A stretch of 64,000 nt of DNA from Xanthobacteraceae bacterium 501b (GTDB lineage Bacteria; Pseudomonadota; Alphaproteobacteria; Rhizobiales; Xanthobacteraceae): positions 3,410,001 to 3,474,000 of the forward strand of contig KB899087.1 in assembly GCA_000378025.1 (NCBI GenBank), read 5' to 3'. This document shows positions 18,658 to 29,743 of the stretch, piece after piece. Position numbers and translations under genes: made by a program. The notes below the pieces were generated by a model. The model was given only the letters and a program-made list of their open reading frames with translations. It was not told where the DNA came from and searched no databases. Position 1 is the first letter of the stretch. Every line of letters begins with the position of its first letter.

Positions 18658-18684
18658 GCATTAACGCTCGGGCAAGGTTAATGC
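18658..18684. promoter_or_regulatory. GCATTAAC-N11-GTTAATGC inverted repeat
   Basis: A perfect 8-bp inverted repeat (18658-18665 and 18677-18684) about 100 bp upstream of the cell wall hydrolase. It contains GGTTAA, a CtrA-like half-site. It could be a dimeric regulator site or a hairpin ending the Sua5 transcript, though no T tract follows. Confidence 0.4.
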
Positions 18685-18783
18685 GCGACAACTACAGGGC
18701 CGGACGCGCCCGCCCTTGCCTGTGGCGAAGCGGGCACGCAGGGCGGGTTTGGTTGCGTGATTGTGCGTGGGCGTCGGGTGAAC

Positions 18784-20079
18784 ATGCAAAATTCAGCGCG
18801 CGTTCGGAAGATGGGTAAGATCGGCGCCGCAGCGCTGGCGCTCTTTTTCGTCGGCTCATCGACCATCGGTCTGCAGGACGTGCGGAGCCGGCTGGCCGGC
18901 CAGCCCGGTGTCGCCGAACGCGCCCGCATCTCCATCCTCGGCGGGCCGGTGCATCTGCTGAAGGCCTCCACCTTCACCTGGCCCTCCCGTTCCGCCCTGC
19001 TGGTCCCTTCAGAAATCAGCACCCCCCCGCTCGCCGGCCTAGCCGTCGACATCAACCGCGCCACCAAAGCGGACCGGCTGGCGCTCACGCCGGTGACGCC
19101 ACTCGATGCCGATCCGCTTGCCGTCTCCGGCGTGGCCACGCCCGCCAGCCTCGCCGGTTCCGGCAGCGGAACGATCGCCAGCGGCGCCGCCCCTGTCACT
19201 ACGGGCGCCGGCACCGGCACGCAGGCAGGCGGCTTCGCCGGCACCGGAACCGATCCGCTGGAAGAAGAAGACGGGTCCGAACTCGCCGCGTCGGGGGACG
19301 GCCTTTACGCGGTCGAGGCTGGCGACCCAACGGGGGACCCCGCTCAGCTGGAGCCGGTGGCCGCGAGCCTCGATGCCGACGATACCGAGATCCGCGTGCC
19401 CGGCAATGGCGTGCTGGCGGCGGCACTGGATGACGCCGAGGCCGCGCCGGCCCCGACATTTGACGCTGACCCCTCCCTGCCGCTTTATCGCCAGAGCGCC
19501 TTCATCTTCGGGCTGGACGGTACGGCCCTGCCGCCGCAGCCTTTCCTGCACATGAGCGCCCTGCCGGGCGGTGACAGCGGCACCACGGAAGCGCAGAAAG
19601 CCGAAACCGATGCCCGGCGCGTCATGGATACTCCCTCACCAGCCGAGCGGCTGGGCCTCGCCGGCAAGCGGCGCGAGCGGGCGGAAAAATGCCTGGCCGA
19701 GGCGGTGTATTTTGAGAGCCGGGGCGAGCCTCGGCGCGGACAAGTAGCTGTGGCGCAGGTGGTGATGAACCGCGTCTTCTCTGGCTACTACCCCGCCGAC
19801 ATCTGCCGCGCCGTGTACCAGAATGCACACCGTCGGCTCGCCTGCCAATTCACCTTCGCCTGCGACAATGTCCGCGACGTGGTGACCGAGCCGGAACTGT
19901 GGAAGCAGGCGAAGGAAATCGCCGGCGACATGCTGGAAGGGCATGTCTGGGACGAAAAGGTCGGAAGGGCGACACACTACCACGCGCGTTCCGTCCGCCC
20001 GAACTGGATCCGCGAGATGCGCAAGCTCGACCGCATCGGCGAGCACACCTTCTACCGTCCCCGCCGCTGGACGAGTTGA
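18784..20079 (+). CDS. SleB-type cell wall hydrolase
   Basis: A 431-residue protein. The N-terminal hydrophobic stretch (IGAAALALFFVGSSTIGL) probably anchors or exports it. A long low-complexity Ala/Gly/Thr/Asp linker follows. The C-terminal ~130 residues form a Hydrolase_2/SleB domain with ECLAEAVYFESRGEP-like sequence (here KCLAEAVYFESRGEP, containing the catalytic Glu), then VAQVVMNRVFSGYYP and ATHYHARSVRPNW. It should cleave peptidoglycan in the periplasm. The ATG at 18784 was chosen; a GTG at 18757 adds nine residues. An inverted repeat lies upstream. Confidence 0.85.
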   Translation: MQNSARVRKMGKIGAAALALFFVGSSTIGLQDVRSRLAGQPGVAERARISILGGPVHLLKASTFTWPSRSALLVPSEISTPPLAGLAVDINRATKADRLALTPVTPLDADPLAVSGVATPASLAGSGSGTIASGAAPVTTGAGTGTQAGGFAGTGTDPLEEEDGSELAASGDGLYAVEAGDPTGDPAQLEPVAASLDADDTEIRVPGNGVLAAALDDAEAAPAPTFDADPSLPLYRQSAFIFGLDGTALPPQPFLHMSALPGGDSGTTEAQKAETDARRVMDTPSPAERLGLAGKRRERAEKCLAEAVYFESRGEPRRGQVAVAQVVMNRVFSGYYPADICRAVYQNAHRRLACQFTFACDNVRDVVTEPELWKQAKEIAGDMLEGHVWDEKVGRATHYHARSVRPNWIREMRKLDRIGEHTFYRPRRWTS

Positions 20080-20116
20080 GGCGCCCGGCAGGATAGCGGA
20101 TGCACGCGGGGCCGCC

Positions 20117-20332
20117 TCAACTGCCGCAGGTCGCGCAATCGGCCACAACTGGCTGGCCGAGCCGTTGAGCCAGCATCATCGCCTGCTCGCGCGTCTCCGC
20201 CGCGTGCCAGCGGCCGTTGTGGCCCGAGGCAGCGGCGTGGATGCCGCGCCCATTGTTGCACATACAGCAAGTGCGCCGATGGACACGGACATATCGATGC
20301 GTCTGGTTCTCATACACCCAGAATTCAGCCAT
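20117..20332 (-). CDS. Small Cys-rich hypothetical protein, possible zinc ribbon
   Basis: A 71-residue protein with a CCMCNNGRG knuckle near residue 22 and a CATCGS pair at the C-terminus, an arrangement compatible with a zinc ribbon (CxxC...CxxC). The middle reads GHNGRWHAAETREQAMMLAQ, a helical segment. I do not recognise a named family. The ATG follows GGGACGACGA. It lies convergent to the SleB-type gene and downstream of the ATP synthase terminator on the same strand. Confidence 0.65.
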   Translation of the reverse strand: MAEFWVYENQTHRYVRVHRRTCCMCNNGRGIHAAASGHNGRWHAAETREQAMMLAQRLGQPVVADCATCGS

Positions 20333-20395
20333 TCGTCGTCCCGCCCCCCCCCCGCCGCGACATTAACGGCAACATAGCACCGCGCAGCGGGCAAG

Positions 20396-20421
20396 AAAAA
20401 GCCCGGCTCAAGGCCGGGCTT
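20396..20421 (-). terminator. Intrinsic terminator of the F0 operon
   Basis: On the minus strand AAGCCCGGC-CTTGA-GCCGGGCTT forms a 9-bp stem with a 5-base loop, running straight into a T5 tract (bases 20400-20396). It begins 24 bases after the atpF stop. Confidence 0.85.
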
Positions 20422-20444
20422 CTATTATTACGAAGGTCGAACGC

Positions 20445-20927
20445 TCAGTTGAGCTTCGAGGTCACCTCGGCGACGGCCGCATCGAGCACCCGGTCTGCTG
20501 CGCTGCCGACGAGTTGGGTGGTCAGAAGAAGTTCCGAAGCCTTCACCGCCGCGTCGGCGGCTGCGGCCTTCACCTCAGCGAGCGCCTGCGCCTCAGCCTG
20601 GGCGATCTTCTGCTCGGCCATCTTGGTGCGACGGACGATGAGGTCCTCCAGCTTCTGCTTGGTTTCGGCGGCAAGGCGCTCCGCCTCGGCCTTGGCGGTT
20701 GTGATGATCGCCTCCGCCTCTTCCTCAGCCTCGCGCTGGCGCCGCTTGTACTCGGCGACGAGCTTCTGCGCCTCTTCCTTCAGTCGGCGAGCCTCTTCCA
20801 GCTCATGCCGGATGCGATCGCCGCGCGCGTCGAGCTTTGACAGGATGCCGGAAAAGGCCCCTGCCCGGGCGAGCAGGAGGAAGAAGATCACGAAGGCGAC
20901 GGCGACCCAGAAAGTATCGCTACCCAT
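20445..20927 (-). CDS. atpF: ATP synthase F0 subunit b
   Basis: A 160-residue protein with one N-terminal membrane helix (FWVAVAFVIFFLLLARAG), then a long charged coiled coil rich in Glu, Lys and Ala. It forms the peripheral stalk with b'. The Met at 20927 was chosen because it begins just before the helix; the frame upstream to 20999 would overlap atpF'. It is the last gene of the operon, 10 bases after atpF', and ends at an intrinsic terminator. Confidence 0.95.
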   Translation of the reverse strand: MGSDTFWVAVAFVIFFLLLARAGAFSGILSKLDARGDRIRHELEEARRLKEEAQKLVAEYKRRQREAEEEAEAIITTAKAEAERLAAETKQKLEDLIVRRTKMAEQKIAQAEAQALAEVKAAAADAAVKASELLLTTQLVGSAADRVLDAAVAEVTSKLN

Positions 20928-20937
20928 GGTGCGCTCC

Positions 20938-21540
20938 TCAGCCCTTGATGGCGGTGTCGACCGCCTCTTCGACCGCACCCGACGTGGGCGTGGTGCCAAT
21001 CAGCGTGTTAACTATGGTGCCGGCCGCCTCGACGGCGATGCCGCGGACATTGGCCATAGCCGCCGTCTTGGTGGCGGCGATCTGCACTTCGGCCGCAGCC
21101 AGCTTGACGTTCAGATCGGCCTCCAGCGACTTGCGGCGCGTCTCGGCTTCCGCCGCGAGCGTATCGCGCGTCTCGGTGGCGATGCCGTGAGCCTTGGTGC
21201 GGGCGCTGGCGAGGGCCTTTTCATAAGCCTCGGCCGCCGCCTCGCTCTCCGCCTTCAGCTTGCCTGCTTCCTCGATGTCGTCGGCAATGCGGTCATGCCG
21301 TTCTTCGAGAATGGTTGCAATGCGCGGCAGCGCCACGCGGCTCATCAGCAGGTAGAGCGCGGCGAACGCAATCACCAGCCAGAGCAGCTGCGAGGGGAAG
21401 GTGTGAACATCGAAGGGAGGGAAGTTGCTACCGTGAGCTTCTGCTGCAGGCACGGCAATCTCCACACCGCTAGCGGCCGGCAAGGTGCCGGGCGACGCCT
21501 GGGCGACTATGATACCGGCCGGACCGTGGGGCTCAGACAT
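20938..21540 (-). CDS. atpF': ATP synthase F0 subunit b'
   Basis: A 200-residue second b-type subunit. It has an unstructured, Pro/Ala-rich N-terminus of about 45 residues, a membrane helix (LLWLVIAFAALYLLMSRVAL) and a long coiled coil. Paired b and b' genes are typical of alphaproteobacteria and photosynthetic bacteria. It sits between atpE and atpF in the same operon. Confidence 0.95.
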   Translation of the reverse strand: MSEPHGPAGIIVAQASPGTLPAASGVEIAVPAAEAHGSNFPPFDVHTFPSQLLWLVIAFAALYLLMSRVALPRIATILEERHDRIADDIEEAGKLKAESEAAAEAYEKALASARTKAHGIATETRDTLAAEAETRRKSLEADLNVKLAAAEVQIAATKTAAMANVRGIAVEAAGTIVNTLIGTTPTSGAVEEAVDTAIKG

Positions 21541-21625
21541 GGGTTTAGGCTTCCTCGATCACTGCTGATGTCGACTCATCCCGGCCGCGCGGGCCCACGT
21601 GGGGGCCGCGCGGCCGGGTGAGGCA

Positions 21626-21853
21626 TCAGACCACGAAGAGGAGGACGAGGGCGACGACGAGCGAGAAGATGCCCAGACCTTCGGCAAGCGCCGCGCCGAT
21701 GAAGGCGCGGGCGAACTGGCCATCGGCCGCCGACGGGTTGCGCAGGGCGCCTGCGAGGAAGTTGCCAAAGATGGTACCGACGCCGATGGCGGCGAGGCCC
21801 ATGCCGAGCGTGGCGAGACCGGCGCCGAGGAACTTGGCGGCTTCCGCTTCCAT
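21626..21853 (-). CDS. atpE: ATP synthase F0 subunit c
   Basis: A 75-residue hairpin of two membrane helices forming the proton-carrying ring. The polar loop reads [12 protein letters not shown]. The proton-binding Glu lies in the second helix ([13 protein letters not shown]), and the first helix has the Gly-rich packing pattern ([18 protein letters not shown]). The length and spacing are standard. Confidence 0.96.
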   Translation of the reverse strand: MEAEAAKFLGAGLATLGMGLAAIGVGTIFGNFLAGALRNPSAADGQFARAFIGAALAEGLGIFSLVVALVLLFVV

Positions 21854-21918
21854 GATCTTCTCCTGTTGGAATAGTCAGATTGGTTGGATGGCTGGATGAA
21901 CTTCCCGCGACGCGCGGG

Positions 21919-22683
21919 TCAGTGACCGGGGTGGAGCGCGTCGTTGAGATAGATGCAGGTCAGCACCGCAAACACATAGGCCTGCAGGGCGGCGACCAGG
22001 AATTCGAGGGCCGTCAGCGCCACCACCATGAAGAGCGGCAGGACAGCACCGAACCACCCGACGACGCCCGAGGCCGTCATCATCACGATGAAGCCGGCGA
22101 ACACCTTCATGGCGATATGGCCGGCCAGCATGTTGGCGAAGAGACGCAGCGAGAGGCTGATAGGACGCGAGAGGAACGAGATGACCTCAATCACGACCAT
22201 GAAGGGAAGAAGAAAGGCCGGCACGCCCGAGGGCACGAACAGATGTAGAAAGTGGGTACCGTGGCGCACGAAGCCGTAGATGATGACCGTCAGGATGACC
22301 AGCAGCGCCAGCGCCGCGGTAACGATCAGGTGGCTGGTTACGGTAAAGGCATAAGGAATCATGCCCACCATGTTGGCGGTCAGCACGAAGATGAAGAGCG
22401 AGAAAACGAGGGGGAAGAACTTCATCCCTTCATTGCCCGCCGAGCCACGCACGGTGGAAGCGACGAATTCGTAGGAAAGCTCGGCCAGCGACTGCAGGCG
22501 CCCGGGAACCAGGGTACGGCCACGGGTGGCGAAGGTAAGGAAAAAGAACACCAGCGCCACGATGCCGAACATGAAGGCGGCAGAATTGGTAAAGGCGAGC
22601 TCAACGCCGCCAGGCTGCCCCAATTCCACGATCTTGATGATCTGGAACTGATGGATCGGATCGATCACACTGCCGCTGGCCAT
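21919..22683 (-). CDS. atpB: ATP synthase F0 subunit a
   Basis: A 254-residue, multi-helix membrane protein forming the proton half-channels. The essential Arg lies in [15 protein letters not shown], and the C-terminal helix reads [20 protein letters not shown]. The order atpI-atpB-atpE-atpF'-atpF without F1 genes is usual for Hyphomicrobiales, where F1 lies elsewhere. Confidence 0.96.
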   Translation of the reverse strand: MASGSVIDPIHQFQIIKIVELGQPGGVELAFTNSAAFMFGIVALVFFFLTFATRGRTLVPGRLQSLAELSYEFVASTVRGSAGNEGMKFFPLVFSLFIFVLTANMVGMIPYAFTVTSHLIVTAALALLVILTVIIYGFVRHGTHFLHLFVPSGVPAFLLPFMVVIEVISFLSRPISLSLRLFANMLAGHIAMKVFAGFIVMMTASGVVGWFGAVLPLFMVVALTALEFLVAALQAYVFAVLTCIYLNDALHPGH

Positions 22684-22800
22684 CGCCGGTCGCTGCCCTC
22701 AACACGCGGCGCCGCTGGCGCCCGCCCCCACCTAAAGCACCGCCGGAGCGGCACCGTCCTTTTATCTGGCGCCTGCCCGCGGGGCCGGCACCGAAATTCC

Positions 22801-23187
22801 CTATGCACCACCCTCGGGTGGGCTCTTGCGGCCGGTTTCCCCCGCCGCGCGCATCATGTTCACGATGCCCGCGCCAAAGCCCAGCAGCATGAAGACGATC
22901 ATCCCCCACGGCGCGATGCCGAGAAAACGATCAATGGCCCAGCCAAGGCCGGCACCGACCAGCACACCCGCGACGAATTCGGCACCCAGCCGAAACGCCA
23001 GCGTCATGCCGGCTGAAGACGACGTCCGGTCCTGAGTGGCGGACGCCTTCTGTTCGGCTTGCCTCGCGGCCTGCACCTTGTCCAGCGCACTGCCAAGACC
23101 GCGAAGTCGGCCGGAGAGCTCAGCTTCGGACGGGTCCGGCTGGGCTGAGCCACCATGGTCGTCCGTGTTTTTTCGGTCGCCCATCAT
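22801..23187 (-). CDS. atpI: AtpZ/AtpI family protein
   Basis: A 128-residue protein with a charged N-terminus of about 60 residues and two membrane helices (EFVAGVLVGAGLGWAIDRFL and WGMIVFMLLGFGAGIVNMMR). AtpI-type proteins aid c-ring assembly and may conduct Mg2+ with AtpZ relatives. It is the first gene of the F0 operon, 117 bases before atpB. The ATG-ATG pair at 23187/23184 is preferred over the GTG at 23193. Confidence 0.9.
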   Translation of the reverse strand: MMGDRKNTDDHGGSAQPDPSEAELSGRLRGLGSALDKVQAARQAEQKASATQDRTSSSAGMTLAFRLGAEFVAGVLVGAGLGWAIDRFLGIAPWGMIVFMLLGFGAGIVNMMRAAGETGRKSPPEGGA

Positions 23188-23238
23188 TAGCACTCAAGCC
23201 TGACCAGAGAAGGATTTCCCGACCCCGAAGACGGGCGC

Positions 23239-23282
23239 ACCATAGTGTTCGCTCCTAGGGGTGTCAAGGATGTGAACACATC
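23239..23282 (-). promoter_or_regulatory. Putative sigma70 promoter of the F0 operon with palindrome
   Basis: On the minus strand TTGACA (23267-23262) and TATGGT (23244-23239) are separated by exactly 17 bases, close to the ideal housekeeping promoter, about 50 bases upstream of atpI. Immediately before the -35 lies the perfect palindrome GATGTG-AA-CACATC (23269-23282, plus-strand reading), a possible regulator site. Confidence 0.6.
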
Positions 23283-23490
23283 TTTTAAGTCACTGTAATA
23301 ACTAGATAAAAGCAAAGTCAGGACGCTCTGTCGCAGGCGTTTCGATCGCATCCTGCACCAAGGGAAGGCGTCGGCGATGTTTTTGGCATGCCAGCATCAC
23401 GCCTAAAGGGGCGCTCTGGCCCGCAGCGTGACGCTGCGCACGTCCGGTGCTGAAGCCCGAAGGCCTCCCAGCATGGCAGACACGTGCCCG

Positions 23491-26400
23491 TCAGCTCGCC
23501 TCAAGAAAGCGTTCGGCGGTGGCGAGATCGACCGAGACCAGTTTCGACACGCCGCGCTCGGCCATGGTGACGCCGAACAAACGGTTCATCCGGCTCATGG
23601 TGATCGGGTTGTGGGTGATGGTGACGAAGCGCGTCTCAGTGAGGCGGCGCATCTCGTCGAGCAGGTTGCAGAAGCGCTCGACATTGGAATCATCAAGCGG
23701 CGCATCCACTTCGTCCAGCACGCAGATCGGCGCCGGATTGGTCAGGAACACGGCGAAGATCAGCGCCATGGCCGTCAGCGCCTGCTCGCCGCCGGAGAGC
23801 AGGGAGAGCGATTGCGGCTTCTTGCCGGGCGGCTTGGCGATGATGTCGAGGCCGGCCTCAAGCGGGTCGTCCGAATCAGTCAGCACCAACTGCGCCTCGC
23901 CGCCGCCGAAGAGCGTGGTGAAGAGTTGGCGGAAATGCCCGTCGACGACATTGAAGCTCGCCTGCAGCCGCTCGCGCGCCTCGCGGTTGAGGCCATAAAT
24001 ACCGTGGCGTAGCCGCTTGATCGCCTCGGTTAGGTCGTCGCGTTCGCCGGTCAGCCCCTTCTGCTGGGTCTCGATCTCGATCAACTCGTCTTCGGCACGC
24101 AGATTGACCGCGCCGAGCCGCTCTCGGTCGGCCTTCAGTCGACCGAGTTGCTGGTCGAGTTCGACCAGAACCGGCAATTCCGCCTCGGGGGTGAAACCGG
24201 CAATCTCGCGCGCGCTCTGGGGTGGCCCATCGAGTACATCGCCGATCTCGCGCGCCAGATCCTCCCGGCGCTGGCGGGCCGCTTCCACCCGCGCCTCCGC
24301 CCGGGCGCTATCCTCGCGGGCGGCAGCCAGCGCGTCGAGCGTGGCGCGGGCGAGCTTGTCGCCCTCCACCTGCAGCGATTCCGCACTCGCCAGCCGGTCG
24401 GCCGCCTCGCGACGCGCGGCCTCCGCACGGGCGACCTCGTCGAGCAGCGCTCGCCGCCGGGCAGCGAAGCGCACCGGCGCGTCGTCGAGCTCGTCGCGTT
24501 CACTGGCGGCTTCTGAGAGGCGTGCCTGCAGCGCCGCCACGCGTTCACCCGTCCCGCCGGCCCGCGTTTCCCAGGAGGCGCGCTCGGCGGCGATGGTGGA
24601 GAGGCGCCGCACGCGCTGCTCGCGCTCGCGCACCAGCGCATCGGCCCTCACCCGGGTTTCCGCCAACACGGCGCGGTCCATGGCAACACGGGCACGGATT
24701 TCCGCCAGTTGCGCCTCGCCCTCGGCGGGCGGGGGCTGGTCGGCGACGTCGGCACGGGCTTCATCCAGCGCGATCGCGGCGATCTCGCGATCTTCATGAA
24801 GGCGGACAAGATTGGCGCCGAGGGCGGCGAGGCGGGCGGTCTGCTCGGCGGCGGCGCGCTCGGCACGGGCGAGCTCGTCGCGCGCGGTTTCCATGGCGCG
24901 CAGGCTGGCGCGGCGGGCCTCGCGGGCGGCGTTCTCCCGGGCGGCGGCGGCGCGCAGGGCGGCCTCGGAGGCCTCCAGATCGCGGCGATGGCGGGCCACC
25001 TCGGCACGGGCGCCTTCAAGCTGCGCCTCAACATCGGCAAGACGGTTACGCTCGGCGAGGCGCCGGGCTGCGGCGGTCGGGGCATCGGCGGCCGCGACAA
25101 GCCCATCCCAGCGCCACAGATCGCCCTCGCGGGAGACAAGGCGCTGGCCGCTCCTAAGCTGAGCGGCGAGACGCGGGCCGTCTGCGCGCGACACGACGCC
25201 GATCTGGTTGAGCCGGCGGGACAGCACCTTGGGCGCCACGACATGAGCGGCGAGCGGTTCGGCGCCTTCCGGCAGTGGCGCGTCGCCTTGGGGGGCGACC
25301 AGCGACCAGTGCACCGGCGCGGCAGCGTCGGACGGAGCGTCGAGATCGTCGCCGAGTGCCGCGCCCAACGCGGCCTCGAAACCGCGCGCCACCTCGATGA
25401 AGTCCAGCACCGGCGACCAACGGCGGGGCGTGCCGACATCGAGCAGCTTAGCCAGCGTGCGCGCCTCGGTGTCCAGCCGCTGGGCGGCCCGCTCGGCCTC
25501 GGCCAGAGGGCGGCGGGCCTGGTCGAGCGCGGCGCGGGCACTCGCATGGGCGTTCTCCGCCTCCTGTGCCGCCGCTTCGGCGGTATTGAAGGCCTCCTGC
25601 GCCAGTTCCGCCCGCTCCCGTCGATCGTCGAGCCTGGCGGCATCGACATTGGCTTCCAGCTGGCGCTTCTGGCCGGAGAGCTGCTCCACGTCGCGGTCGA
25701 GGCGCGACAGGCGCTCGCCCGCCTCGCGCAGGGCGCGCTCCAGCGCGCCGCGCCGGGCCGCGGCTTCGGCATTGGCAGCGGTCGCCTCGGCGAAGGCGCG
25801 CTCGGATTCGGCAAGCCGGCCCACCGCCTCACCATTGCGCCCCAACGCCTCGTCCTCCAGCTGGGCGGCCTGCCCCTGGGCGAACGACAGGTCCTCGGCT
25901 TCCTGCGCAAGACGCTCCAGCATCTCGCCGGCGTCCTTTTCCAGCGCCCGCTCACGCTCCATGTCGCCGCCCAGCTGGGTGAGGCGGCGGTCGAGCTCCT
26001 CGCGACGGGCACCGGCACGGGCCTCCTCGCGATCGAGCTCTCCGCGCGCCAGCGTCAGGCGCTGCAACGTGGCGGCGGCGACGGCATCGGCCTCGCGCAG
26101 GGCTGGGATTCCGTGGGCCGCTATGGCTGCGGCACGCGCGGCCTCGCCCTGCTGTAAGGTCCGGGCGGCCACTTCGCGCACGGCAAGATCGAGCGCACGG
26201 CTCGCTTCGCCGAGCCCGCCCTCCGCCTCCAGCCAGCGCAGCCAGAGCAGCGCCGCTTCGGCCTTGCGGATATCGGCGGAAAGCACCCGGTACCGGGCCG
26301 CCTGCCGCGACTGGCGGCGCAGCGCGTCGAGCTGGCCGGTAATCTGGCCGATGACGTCTTCGAGGCGGGTAAGATTGGTTTCGGCGGCCCGCAGACGCAT

Positions 26401-26943
26401 TTCCGCCTCGTGCCGGCGGGCGTGCAGGCCGGCGACGCCGGCAGCCTCCTCCAGAAGGCGGCGCCGCGCCGTTGGTTTCGCGCCGACGATCTCTCCGATC
26501 TGCCCTTGCCGCACCATGGAGGGCGAGCGCGAGCCGGAGGAGGCGTCGGCGAACAGGATCTGCACGTCGCGCGCCCGCGCCTCGCGCCCGTTGATGCGGT
26601 AGGAGGACCCTGCCTCACGCTCGATGCGGCGAGAGATTTCCAGCAGATCGGCGTCGTTGAAGATGGCGGGGGCGGAACGGTCGGCGTTGTCGACCACCAG
26701 CACCACCTCGGCGGTGTTGCGCGCCGGCCGCGTGGTCGAGCCGCCGAAGATGACGTCGTCCATGCCTTCGGCGCGCATCGCCTTGTAGGAGCTTTCGCCC
26801 ATGACCCAGCGCATGGCCTCGACAAGGTTCGACTTGCCGCAGCCATTCGGGCCCACAATGCCGGTGAGGCCGGGCTCGATCAGCATTTCGGTCGGCTCGA
26901 CAAAGGTCTTGAAGCCGGTGAGACGCAGGCGGGTGAATTTCAT
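23491..26943 (-). CDS. smc: Chromosome segregation protein SMC
   Basis: A 1150-residue condensin ATPase. Walker A is GPNGCGKSN near residue 32, the ABC signature is [14 protein letters not shown] and Walker B is [15 protein letters not shown] near the C-terminus. Two long coiled-coil arms (Ala, Arg, Glu rich) flank a central hinge at about residues 515-640. The hinge region is compact and lacks an obvious Gly-rich GGxxTGG end. The Met at 26943 follows AGGGG and starts [13 protein letters not shown], the usual N-terminus. The atp operon begins about 300 bp downstream on the same strand. Confidence 0.96.
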   Translation of the reverse strand: MKFTRLRLTGFKTFVEPTEMLIEPGLTGIVGPNGCGKSNLVEAMRWVMGESSYKAMRAEGMDDVIFGGSTTRPARNTAEVVLVVDNADRSAPAIFNDADLLEISRRIEREAGSSYRINGREARARDVQILFADASSGSRSPSMVRQGQIGEIVGAKPTARRRLLEEAAGVAGLHARRHEAEMRLRAAETNLTRLEDVIGQITGQLDALRRQSRQAARYRVLSADIRKAEAALLWLRWLEAEGGLGEASRALDLAVREVAARTLQQGEAARAAAIAAHGIPALREADAVAAATLQRLTLARGELDREEARAGARREELDRRLTQLGGDMERERALEKDAGEMLERLAQEAEDLSFAQGQAAQLEDEALGRNGEAVGRLAESERAFAEATAANAEAAARRGALERALREAGERLSRLDRDVEQLSGQKRQLEANVDAARLDDRRERAELAQEAFNTAEAAAQEAENAHASARAALDQARRPLAEAERAAQRLDTEARTLAKLLDVGTPRRWSPVLDFIEVARGFEAALGAALGDDLDAPSDAAAPVHWSLVAPQGDAPLPEGAEPLAAHVVAPKVLSRRLNQIGVVSRADGPRLAAQLRSGQRLVSREGDLWRWDGLVAAADAPTAAARRLAERNRLADVEAQLEGARAEVARHRRDLEASEAALRAAAARENAAREARRASLRAMETARDELARAERAAAEQTARLAALGANLVRLHEDREIAAIALDEARADVADQPPPAEGEAQLAEIRARVAMDRAVLAETRVRADALVREREQRVRRLSTIAAERASWETRAGGTGERVAALQARLSEAASERDELDDAPVRFAARRRALLDEVARAEAARREAADRLASAESLQVEGDKLARATLDALAAAREDSARAEARVEAARQRREDLAREIGDVLDGPPQSAREIAGFTPEAELPVLVELDQQLGRLKADRERLGAVNLRAEDELIEIETQQKGLTGERDDLTEAIKRLRHGIYGLNREARERLQASFNVVDGHFRQLFTTLFGGGEAQLVLTDSDDPLEAGLDIIAKPPGKKPQSLSLLSGGEQALTAMALIFAVFLTNPAPICVLDEVDAPLDDSNVERFCNLLDEMRRLTETRFVTITHNPITMSRMNRLFGVTMAERGVSKLVSVDLATAERFLEAS

Positions 26944-27074
26944 GCCCCTAGGATGCCGCCCGGCTGACACAAGTTCAAGTGGTACGAATGCCGCGATCCA
27001 CGAGATGTTGCGATTCGCGGCTCATTCTGCCGCCCGCGTGAATGGTGTCGCTGGCGGCGTTGCGCCAGTGCGGC

Positions 27075-28169
27075 TCACGTAGCCTGCCATCCCAGCCAGA
27101 CACGCAGGCGCGCATTGACGACCAGCGCCGCCAGCGCGAAGGCGCAGCCCAGCGTGACGTCCACCACCCGGTCGGCGGCGGCGTATATAGGCACGGCCAT
27201 CAGCGTGCCGACCAGTTGCAACAGCAGGATGATGAACGCCGCCATCGCCGCCATGCCGAGCGCGCCATGCACGCGCTGCCCGGGCCAGCGCACCAGCGCC
27301 GCGAGGGTGAGGCCGGCCATCAGCCCGGCCGGGGAGGTAATGAGCGCGCCATAGAGAAAGGCCGTGCCCGCACCGAGCACCGTGCCCAGCGCGAGGTCGA
27401 CCATCATCCGGCGGCTGAAATTGGTGTCGTCGCGCAGCACGATCACCACAGAGAACACCGCCCAGTGCGGGTGCGGCAGTCCAAACAGGCGACCCACGAG
27501 AAAGGAAGCGGCCACTGCCACCGCTACGATGCCGGCAAAAAGCAGCCGCTCCCCTCGCGTTGCGCGCAGATGCGCGGCAATGGCCGCAAGCGTTGGCGCG
27601 GTGGAGGGCCGCCAAAGCCCGGTGGCGACATCCCACCCCACCGATACCAGCCAAGCATAAGCAGCGAACACCGCCACCACGGCAACGTCACCCGGCTGGA
27701 AGGGCACATCGAGCGCGGCAATCGCGGTGGCAAGGCAGAAGAAGCGCGCGGCAAAAGCGGCACTGGGATGCACCGCCTCCACCAGTGCATAGAGCGCGGC
27801 GGTGGCCACCAGCGCGATCGCCGTCAGCCAGAGATGACCGGCCACAACGGCACCTAGCAGCGCGCCCACCAGAACCACCAAGCCAGCCGTGGCGAAGAGC
27901 ACCGCGCGCTGCCAGACAGCGCCGCCCGTGTCCAGGGTGAAGCCGAGAATGCAGGTAAGCAGCGCGTAGCCCACCCAGTAGTTCTGGTGCAGCGCCAGGC
28001 CCGCCACCATTGGCGCCATCACCGTGACGGTGAAACGCAGCGAGCGGGCGAGCAGCCCATCGCCATGCCAGCGCGGCAGGCCCCCTGCGATGGGACGGGA
28101 CGGACCCGGTCGAGACGGCTTCGCGGGCGGGTCCACCGACGATCTCGATGAATGCAGATTTGGCGGCAT
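27075..28169 (-). CDS. FUSC family membrane protein
   Basis: A 364-residue protein with about ten membrane helices in two halves, each of five. It matches the fusaric acid resistance protein/aromatic acid exporter family (FUSC), with the typical [14 protein letters not shown] stretch before the second half. FUSC proteins export aromatic acids and related toxic compounds, usually with a periplasmic adaptor; none is encoded here, so it may be of the short, stand-alone type. Divergent from ccrM. Confidence 0.8.
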   Translation of the reverse strand: MPPNLHSSRSSVDPPAKPSRPGPSRPIAGGLPRWHGDGLLARSLRFTVTVMAPMVAGLALHQNYWVGYALLTCILGFTLDTGGAVWQRAVLFATAGLVVLVGALLGAVVAGHLWLTAIALVATAALYALVEAVHPSAAFAARFFCLATAIAALDVPFQPGDVAVVAVFAAYAWLVSVGWDVATGLWRPSTAPTLAAIAAHLRATRGERLLFAGIVAVAVAASFLVGRLFGLPHPHWAVFSVVIVLRDDTNFSRRMMVDLALGTVLGAGTAFLYGALITSPAGLMAGLTLAALVRWPGQRVHGALGMAAMAAFIILLLQLVGTLMAVPIYAAADRVVDVTLGCAFALAALVVNARLRVWLGWQAT

Positions 28170-28171
28170 CG

Positions 28172-28190
28172 CTTTACCCGGTCTTTACCC
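28172..28190. promoter_or_regulatory. Tandem CTTTACCC repeats between FUSC and ccrM
   Basis: CTTTACCC at 28172-28179 and 28183-28190 are exactly 11 bp apart, one helical turn, about 65-80 bp upstream of ccrM and just before the FUSC start. They may bind a regulator of one or both divergent genes. Confidence 0.4.
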
Positions 28191-28242
28191 TGTCCGGCGG
28201 AGATTGTGGATACACGAGTTCCGTTGCGTCCGTTACGAGTAG

Positions 28243-29430
<1,188 letters not shown>

Positions 29431-29459
29431 CCCACCTTCCGCTCCGGCACCCGGGCATG

Positions 29460-29485
29460 AAAAAGGCCGCCCGAAGGGGCGGCCT
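29460..29485 (-). terminator. Intrinsic terminator between ccrM and csbD
   Basis: GGCCGCCC at 29466-29473 pairs with GGGCGGCC at 29478-29485 across a 4-base loop. On the minus strand the stem is followed by T6 (29465-29460), so it ends csbD transcription and may also stall convergent ccrM transcription. Confidence 0.85.
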
Positions 29486-29507
29486 CGTCATCATCGATGG
29501 GGACTGA

Positions 29508-29696
29508 TCAGAGGTTGCCGGCCTTCTTGACCGAATCCTTGATCTCACCCTTGGCCTGCTGGGCCTCGCCCTTCAGCTCCTGGGCCTTGCCCTCGACCTG
29601 CATCTTGTCGGAGCCCGTGGCCTTGCCAACACCCTGCTTCACATTGCCCATGGCCTCGTTGCCCATGCCCTTGGCCTTGTCCATCGTGCTACCCAT
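29508..29696 (-). CDS. CsbD family stress protein
   Basis: A 62-residue hydrophilic protein rich in Lys, Gly and Glu, with repeats of the type KAKGMGNEAMGNVKQ and AQELKGEAQQAKGE. It matches the CsbD family, small general-stress proteins. The Met at 29696 was chosen because AGGAG lies nine bases upstream; the ATG at 29705 is too close to that site. An EcfG-like promoter precedes it and an intrinsic terminator follows it, making it a complete single-gene unit. Confidence 0.9.
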   Translation of the reverse strand: MGSTMDKAKGMGNEAMGNVKQGVGKATGSDKMQVEGKAQELKGEAQQAKGEIKDSVKKAGNL

Positions 29697-29743
29697 GGTC
29701 GTCATCTCCTGTTCTGATCCGCTCGGTTGCGGCTTGCAGGAAT

